Shown: positions 58,450 to 64,000 of the stretch, piece by piece
Layout: each line of letters starts with the position of its first letter
How positions within the stretch are numbered: the stretch's first letter is position 1
Origin: Candidatus Tokpelaia sp. JSC085
Lineage (GTDB): Bacteria; Pseudomonadota; Alphaproteobacteria; Rhizobiales; Rhizobiaceae
DNA length: 64,000 nucleotides
Assembly (NCBI GenBank): GCA_003331005.1
Contig: QENC01000001.1
Location: 492,001 to 556,000, forward strand
Direction: 5' to 3'
Notes under the pieces: model-generated
Database searches by the model: none
The model's input: the letters and a program-made list of their open reading frames with translations, nothing else
Told to the model about the DNA's origin: nothing
Made by a program: the position numbers and the translations under genes

Positions 58450-58560
58450 GAATACTATTCTCTAATTCCTTCCCCGTCAGATTCTCTCCCCAGGCTTACT
58501 TGTTATCTATTGATTGCTGGAGAGAAGAGATCCAGCCTTTCCTAACTGTGAGCATGTTTT

Positions 58561-59826
58561 ATGCAAGAAATGAAACTTCAGGAACTCAAAAGTAAGACTC
58601 CGGTAGAATTGGTTACCTTTGCTGAAAAGCTTAAGGTAGAAAATGCCAATTCCATGCGCAAACAGGAGCTTATGTTTGCAATATTGAAAAGTCTTGCATT
58701 ACAGGATATTGAAATTATCGGAGAAGGCGTTGTTGAGATTTTACAAGACGGGTTTGGTTTTTTACGTTCTGCTGATGCTAATTATCTTCCTGGTCCCGAT
58801 GATATCTATCTTTCACCATCTCAGATACGTCGATTTTCTTTAAAGACTGGGGATACCATTGAAGGTCCTATACGTAGTCCGAAAGAAGGTGAACGGTATT
58901 TTGCTCTTCTTAAAGTCAATACAATTAATTTCGAAGATCCTGAGGTAGGACGACATAAAATTCACTTTGATAATCTGATCCCGCTTTATCCAAATGAGCA
59001 ATTGCGTATGGAATTTGCTGATCCTGCAATCAGGGATATGTCGCCACGGGTTATTGATCTTATTGCGCCACTTGGTAAAGGACAACGCGGACTTATCGTT
59101 GCCCCTCCACGGACAGGGAAGACTGTGTTGTTACAGAATATTGCTCATTCAATTACGGTGAATCATCCTGAATGTTATCTGATTGTCTTACTCATTGACG
59201 AACGTCCAGAAGAAGTCACAGATATGCAGCGTTCTGTAAAAGGTGAGGTTATTTCCTCAACTTTTGACGAACCAGCATCACGTCATGTGCAGGTTGCTGA
59301 AATGGTGATTGAAAAGGCTAAGCGCTTGGTTGAGCATAGCCGTGATGTTGTCATTTTGCTTGATTCCATCACGCGCCTTGGACGAGCTTATAACACAGTT
59401 ATTCCTTCATCAGGCAAAGTGTTGACAGGTGGAGTGGATGCCAATGCCCTGCAAAGGCCGAAGCGTTTTTTCGGCGCTGCACGTAATATTGAAGAAGGTG
59501 GCTCTTTAACCATTATTGCAACGGCGCTGATTGATACAGGAAGCCGGATGGATGAAGTTATTTTTGAAGAATTTAAGGGAACAGGCAATTCTGAACTTGT
59601 TCTTGATCGGAAAATTGCTGATAAACGCATCTTTCCTGCTATGGATATCCTGAAATCTGGGACACGTAAGGAAGACTTGCTAGTGCCACGTCAGGATTTG
59701 CAGAAGGTTTTTGTTCTGCGGCGTATTCTTGCTTCAATGGGAACAACAGATGCTATTGAATTCCTTATTGACAAACAAAAGCAGACAAAGACCAACAGTG
59801 AATTCTTTGACAAGATGAATACATGA
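58561..59826 (+). CDS. rho: transcription termination factor Rho
   Basis: 421 residues. The N-terminal helical part ([19 protein letters not shown]) and cold-shock RNA-binding domain ([29 protein letters not shown]) are followed by the ATPase. Walker A is [15 protein letters not shown] (about 178-185), the Q/R-loop regions [23 protein letters not shown] and [11 protein letters not shown], and R-loop [18 protein letters not shown] (read in parts). It is the ring-shaped helicase that ends transcripts. Length is typical. Confidence 0.97.
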   Translation: MQEMKLQELKSKTPVELVTFAEKLKVENANSMRKQELMFAILKSLALQDIEIIGEGVVEILQDGFGFLRSADANYLPGPDDIYLSPSQIRRFSLKTGDTIEGPIRSPKEGERYFALLKVNTINFEDPEVGRHKIHFDNLIPLYPNEQLRMEFADPAIRDMSPRVIDLIAPLGKGQRGLIVAPPRTGKTVLLQNIAHSITVNHPECYLIVLLIDERPEEVTDMQRSVKGEVISSTFDEPASRHVQVAEMVIEKAKRLVEHSRDVVILLDSITRLGRAYNTVIPSSGKVLTGGVDANALQRPKRFFGAARNIEEGGSLTIIATALIDTGSRMDEVIFEEFKGTGNSELVLDRKIADKRIFPAMDILKSGTRKEDLLVPRQDLQKVFVLRRILASMGTTDAIEFLIDKQKQTKTNSEFFDKMNT

Positions 59827-59925
59827 ATTGGATTTTTAAAGAAAGGACTTATCAACCCATAAGCCAGTTTTTTATCATCGTGATCATCATTCAAAGTGGA
59901 TTTAAAGATACAAATTAATTAAGAG

Positions 59926-61227
59926 ATGGATACAATCTTCGCGTTGTCAAGTGGCGCCCTTCCTTCCGGCGTAGCTGTGGTTCGTTTATCTGGTCCGCAT
60001 GTTAAAAAACTATTAACACAATTTGTAGGTTCCATTCCTGAACCACGTTATATGAATTTTTGTGTATTACGCTCTGTAAAAGGAGAAATGATTGACCAGG
60101 CATTGGTTGTTTACTTCCCTGCCCCAAAAAGTTTTACAGGAGAGGATTGTGCAGAATTTCATTTACATGGCAGTAAGGCAGTTGTTGCGCGATTTCTTGA
60201 AGAACTTGGAATGTTTCCTGAATGTCGTTTGGCAGAACCAGGAGAATTTGTGCGTCGCGCTTTCACTGAAGGGAAGCTTGATTTGACCGCAGCTGAAGGT
60301 CTAGCTGATTTAATTCGGGCCGAAACTGAAAGTCAGCGCCGACTGTCTCTCATGGGAACAAGTGGAGCTTTAGCTACTCTGTATCGCAGCTGGCGAAAGC
60401 GTCTTATAAGAGCACGGGCATTAGTTGAAGCAAACCTTGACTTTTCAGATGAAGGAGATGTCGTAGTCACAGATAAAATCTGGGAAGATATAACCCTCCT
60501 TCAAAAGGAAATTTCACAGCATATTCTTGCAGGAAAGCGTGCAGGGATTATGCGTGATGGACTAAAAATTGTCATCGCTGGAGCCCCAAATTCTGGAAAA
60601 TCCAGTATCGTCAATCGTCTTGCAGGGAGAGATATCGCTATAGTAACGGAGGCAGCGGGAACAACCCGTGATGCGCTGGAGATCAGGCTTATTCTCGGAG
60701 ATCTTCCCGTTCTTGTGACAGATACTGCTGGTTTGCGAGATACAGAAAATCATATCGAAAGAATGGGCATTGATATTGCTGTTAGATGTATTCAAGAGGC
60801 TGATCTCGTTTTAGTTATTTATGATATGCAGAACCCACAGATAGTGGATTTACCCGAAACATCGGCAAAAATATGGCACATAGGAAACAAACGGGATCTG
60901 GCCTTGGGTGATACTGATACTACCAGATGGATACTTCAGATTTCTGCCAAAACAGGTGAAGGATGGGATAATTTTATTGAGCATATAAATACTTTTTGTC
61001 AGGAACATATTACAATAATAGGTGAAATGATTCCTGTTCGGGAACGACAGGTTGCATTATTAAAAAATTCTTTGATTGAGTTGAATATTGCGTTCAATAA
61101 GAAAGATCTTGAACTGTGTGCGGAACATCTACGTCATGCATCCGACTGTCTTGGTCGTATTACAGGTGATATTGATATTGAAGATTTACTGGATGTTGTA
61201 TTTTCTGAATTCTGTATAGGTAAGTAG
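59926..61227 (+). CDS. mnmE: tRNA modification GTPase MnmE
   Basis: 433 residues. The N-terminal formyl-THF domain has IFALSSGALPSGVAVVRLSGP, then a helical part, the inserted G domain with GAPNSGKSS, TTRDALEIRL and the DTAGLRDTENHIERMGI switch, and NKRD. The C-terminus ends in FCIGK, the family tail with the essential cysteine. With MnmG it makes 5-carboxymethylaminomethyl-uridine at the wobble base of several tRNAs. The mnmE-mnmG-rsmG order is the usual one beside the origin. Confidence 0.96.
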   Translation: MDTIFALSSGALPSGVAVVRLSGPHVKKLLTQFVGSIPEPRYMNFCVLRSVKGEMIDQALVVYFPAPKSFTGEDCAEFHLHGSKAVVARFLEELGMFPECRLAEPGEFVRRAFTEGKLDLTAAEGLADLIRAETESQRRLSLMGTSGALATLYRSWRKRLIRARALVEANLDFSDEGDVVVTDKIWEDITLLQKEISQHILAGKRAGIMRDGLKIVIAGAPNSGKSSIVNRLAGRDIAIVTEAAGTTRDALEIRLILGDLPVLVTDTAGLRDTENHIERMGIDIAVRCIQEADLVLVIYDMQNPQIVDLPETSAKIWHIGNKRDLALGDTDTTRWILQISAKTGEGWDNFIEHINTFCQEHITIIGEMIPVRERQVALLKNSLIELNIAFNKKDLELCAEHLRHASDCLGRITGDIDIEDLLDVVFSEFCIGK

Positions 61228-61300
61228 AAAACATATCCCCTCCCCAGCTCACCTTTAAAAGGGACCGCATCGCATCTTGATGTCTGACCTTTCATTATAT

Positions 61301-61320
61301 GAAGCACTTGGAAGCACTTG
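61301..61320. repeat. 10-bp perfect tandem repeat upstream of mnmG
   Basis: GAAGCACTTG occurs at 61301-61310 and again at 61311-61320, in the mnmE-mnmG spacer. Confidence 0.9.
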
Positions 61321-61397
61321 ATTATAAATTGCAATCATTAATATAATAGTTCTGATTTGATGATACCACCAATTGAAAATCAATAGATGATAATTTG

Positions 61398-63263
61398 ATG
61401 TCGAACGCGTTTGATGTAATTGTTATTGGCGGTGGTCATGCTGGTTGTGAAGCCGCCTCTGCTGCCGCCCGTGCAGGTGCTAGCACTGCGCTTGTTACCT
61501 ATCAATTTTCTACTGTTGGTGTTATGTCTTGTAATCCAGCAATTGGCGGATTAGGTAAAGGTCATCTTGTCCGTGAGATTGACGCTTTGGACGGCTTAAT
61601 GGGGCGTGCAGCTGATCAGGGGGGGATACAGTTCAGACTATTGAATAGACGTAAGGGACCTGCGGTACGTGGACCAAGAACTCAAGTAGATCGTAAGCTA
61701 TACCAGCAAGCAATGCAGAATTTTATTACACAACAGCATGGTCTTTACATTATTGAAGATGAGGTTGTGGATCTCATTTTAGAGAATGGTCGTATTGCTG
61801 GAGCGGTCTTGAGCAAGAGAGGTGACTTGCGAGCCGTTTCTGTGATTCTTACAACAGGCACCTTTCTTAATGGACGAATCCATATGGGAAACAGGAGCTG
61901 GCATGCTGGACGTATTGGAGAGAAGAATGCTCAGCAACTTGCAAAAAGGCTTACATGCTATGGAATTCGATTGGGTCGATTAAAAACAGGCACTCCCCCC
62001 CGTCTTGATGGAAGGACCATTGATTGGGAAGGGCTTGATTTACAGAAGCCTGATGATGAGTTTGTGTCTTTTTCATTGCTGACGGAGAAACATGAGCAGA
62101 CGCAAATTGATTGTGCTATTACCCGGACCAATCCTGAAACGCATAGAATTGTCCGTGAAAATCTTGAACGTTCAGCCATGTATTCTGGCGCTATTAAGGG
62201 CATTGGTCCGCGTTATTGTCCTTCTCTTGAGGATAAAATCGTCAAATTTGGAGACAGAAACGGGCATCAGATTTTTCTTGAGCCAGAAGGGCTTGATAAC
62301 GATATCATTTATCCAAATGGCATATCCACATCATTGCCTGAAGATATTCAGTCTGTTTTTATCCGAACGATAGAAGGGTTGCACCGTGTAAAAATTTTGC
62401 AGCCGGGGTATGCAATAGAATACGATTTCGTTGATCCACGTCAACTAGAACGTACACTTGAGCTGCGTGCAATCCCAGGGCTTTATCTCGCGGGCCAGAT
62501 AAATGGTACGACTGGGTATGAAGAGGCTGGAGCACAAGGCCTTATTGCAGGATTGAATGCTGCGCACATGGCAGGTCATCTTTGTCCTCTTATCTTGCAA
62601 AGAACGCAATCATATATCGGCGTTATGATTGATGATCTTGTTTCACGCGGGGTAAGCGAGCCGTATCGCATGTTCACCTCCCGTGCGGAATTCCGTCTAT
62701 CGCTACGGGTTGATAATGCTGATCAACGCTTGACCCCTATTGGTTTGAAGCTCGGGATCATAAGCCATAAAAGGAAGGCTGTTTTTTTACAGCATTGTAA
62801 AAAGCTTGAAAAAATACGGAATTTTGTTCAGTCAGTTTCCCTGACACCAAATGAAGTCGCCCTTCATAATTTGAAGATTAAGATTAGCAGAGATGGTGTG
62901 CGCCGGACAGCTTATGATCTCCTGTCCTATTCTGAAATTAATGTAATGAAGCTTTCTGAGATCTGGCCTGAATTGAAAGAGTATGATCTCAGAACTATTG
63001 AGTTGCTGGAAATTGAAACACAATATGCGACTTATGTTAAACGACAAGCTCAGGATATCGTCGTTTTGGACCGGGATGAACAACGTATTATCCCAAGGAA
63101 TTTAAAGTTTGATGATATTGCTGGTTTATCGAACGAATTGAAGTCAAAATTATTGCAACGGATGCCCAGAACGATTGGTGAAGCACGACGTATTGATGGC
63201 ATGACACCTGCAGCTCTTCTTGCTATTATTACGCATATGCAGCGTTTAAGCCGTGCTATATGA
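61398..63263 (+). CDS. mnmG: tRNA uridine 5-carboxymethylaminomethyl modification enzyme MnmG
   Basis: 621 residues from the ATG at 61398 ([20 protein letters not shown]); an adjacent TTG is not needed. The FAD-binding [67 protein letters not shown] and [12 protein letters not shown] are all standard. [14 protein letters not shown] and the C-terminal helices close it. It works with MnmE. Complete and unremarkable. Confidence 0.97.
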   Translation: MSNAFDVIVIGGGHAGCEAASAAARAGASTALVTYQFSTVGVMSCNPAIGGLGKGHLVREIDALDGLMGRAADQGGIQFRLLNRRKGPAVRGPRTQVDRKLYQQAMQNFITQQHGLYIIEDEVVDLILENGRIAGAVLSKRGDLRAVSVILTTGTFLNGRIHMGNRSWHAGRIGEKNAQQLAKRLTCYGIRLGRLKTGTPPRLDGRTIDWEGLDLQKPDDEFVSFSLLTEKHEQTQIDCAITRTNPETHRIVRENLERSAMYSGAIKGIGPRYCPSLEDKIVKFGDRNGHQIFLEPEGLDNDIIYPNGISTSLPEDIQSVFIRTIEGLHRVKILQPGYAIEYDFVDPRQLERTLELRAIPGLYLAGQINGTTGYEEAGAQGLIAGLNAAHMAGHLCPLILQRTQSYIGVMIDDLVSRGVSEPYRMFTSRAEFRLSLRVDNADQRLTPIGLKLGIISHKRKAVFLQHCKKLEKIRNFVQSVSLTPNEVALHNLKIKISRDGVRRTAYDLLSYSEINVMKLSEIWPELKEYDLRTIELLEIETQYATYVKRQAQDIVVLDRDEQRIIPRNLKFDDIAGLSNELKSKLLQRMPRTIGEARRIDGMTPAALLAIITHMQRLSRAI

Positions 63264-63898
63264 AAAGCGAACATTTTACACGTTTGTCGCAACTGATTTT
63301 AGGAGTTTCACGAGAAACATTTGAGGATCTTTGCAGATATGAGACTTTTATCTATAAATGGCAATCACATATTAATTTGGTCGCAAGATCTACTGTATCT
63401 GATCTATGGTCTCGACACATTTTTGATAGCGCACAGCTTTTTCCTTTACAGATAAAGGCTCAAAATTGGCTCGATCTGGGATCTGGTGGTGGTTTTCCTG
63501 GGATTGTGATTGCTATTCTTTTAAAAGGTCGTGGAACAGGACATATTGATCTTGTCGAAAGTAATGGAAAAAAAGCTGCTTTTTTGCGTTTTGTTATTAC
63601 ATCACTTTCTCTTCCTGCAACGGTTCACTGCATGCGCATTGAAAATATTTACAATATTATTGTTCCGCCTGCTGTTATTACAGCTCGTGCTCTTACATCT
63701 TTGGTTAGGATTTGTGAGTTTATTGCACCTGTTGTTGACAGAGAAACGGTTATCTTAATACAAAAAGGGCGATTTTACTTACAAGAGCTTTCTAAAGCAC
63801 AGATTAAATGGCAGTTTCATGTGATTGAACATACGAGCATTATTAGTCAAGAATCTGTTATTCTTGAAATGCGCGAGCTTCAGTGTGCAAACTTATAG
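63260..63898 (+). CDS. rsmG: 16S rRNA (guanine527-N7) methyltransferase RsmG
   Basis: 212 residues; its ATG overlaps the mnmG stop by four bases. The SAM fold shows [38 protein letters not shown], and [19 protein letters not shown]. It methylates G527 of 16S rRNA. It is normally followed by parA and parB in Rhizobiales; the window ends 102 bases later. Confidence 0.94.
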   Translation: MKSEHFTRLSQLILGVSRETFEDLCRYETFIYKWQSHINLVARSTVSDLWSRHIFDSAQLFPLQIKAQNWLDLGSGGGFPGIVIAILLKGRGTGHIDLVESNGKKAAFLRFVITSLSLPATVHCMRIENIYNIIVPPAVITARALTSLVRICEFIAPVVDRETVILIQKGRFYLQELSKAQIKWQFHVIEHTSIISQESVILEMRELQCANL

Positions 63899-64000
63899 TC
63901 TAATAGTATAGTGTTGATATTGGAGTGTATTTAATATTCTTTTTTTAGTTATTTATTTAATAAATGTGATGTAAAGAATCATATGTTATTTTTTTACCTC
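63899..64000. other. AT-rich end of window after rsmG
   Basis: 102 very AT-rich bases with no visible gene. By analogy parA should begin beyond the edge. Confidence 0.4.

Overview
The window reads as chromosome of an alphaproteobacterium of the Rhizobiales (Hyphomicrobiales), probably a host-associated lineage not far from Bartonellaceae. This rests on gene order and protein character: maf-aroE-coaE-dnaQ diverging from hemE-hemJ-rho-mnmE-mnmG-rsmG, hisS-hisZ-hisG, ruvC-ruvA-ruvB, rpmB next to a YhhQ transporter, and a short HisG with HisZ. The DNA is AT-rich by eye, intergenic gaps are often decayed, and at least two genes are visibly broken (a Sel1-repeat gene and polA). No insertion sequence, phage or CRISPR array was seen.

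Layout. 1-6.5 kb: the 3' end of coaBC, SURF1, rpmB, a queuosine-precursor transporter, YggS, leuS and lptE. 6.5-14 kb: cysK, thrC, an M16 peptidase, and a large membrane PAS-GGDEF-EAL protein whose two catalytic domains both lack their active-site residues, then tRNA-Thr(GGT). 14-23 kb: a 59-codon basic protein, murA, hisD, an MsbA-type ABC exporter, ruvCAB and an OpgC-like membrane protein. 23-32 kb: a Sel1 pseudogene, efp, suhB, pdxH, ubiA, purD and hisGZS. 32.3-41 kb: a purine-catabolism block holding an NCS2 permease, uraH, uraD, allA and puuE on the minus strand, and, divergently, a flavin monooxygenase-like gene, allE and glcB (malate synthase G). tRNA-Pro(GGG) follows. 41-50 kb: glyS/glyQ, ispB, a TrmN6-like methyltransferase, an S49 peptidase, ispE and cls. 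50.6-56.3 kb: a shattered polA, dnaQ, coaE, aroE and maf, all leftward. 56.3-56.8 kb: an AT-rich gap that is the likely chromosomal origin. 56.8-63.9 kb: hemE, hemJ, rho, mnmE, mnmG and rsmG, all rightward.

How the genes work together. The purine block encodes uptake of a purine (probably urate or xanthine), then HIU to OHCU to allantoin to allantoate, and ureidoglycine to ureidoglycolate to glyoxylate plus urea. Malate synthase then feeds the glyoxylate into central carbon metabolism. Two steps are missing here: urate oxidation and allantoate hydrolysis. The uncharacterised flavoprotein in the block is a candidate for the first. In an animal host such a pathway would recycle host nitrogen waste.

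The most unusual points are (1) polA reduced to an intact 5'-nuclease domain followed by a collinear but frameshifted polymerase remnant, (2) the candidate oriC between maf and hemE, (3) the orphan flavoprotein of the purine block with a palindrome in its divergent promoter region, and (4) the catalytically degenerate GGDEF-EAL receptor. All calls are by reading alone; no database search or alignment was run.
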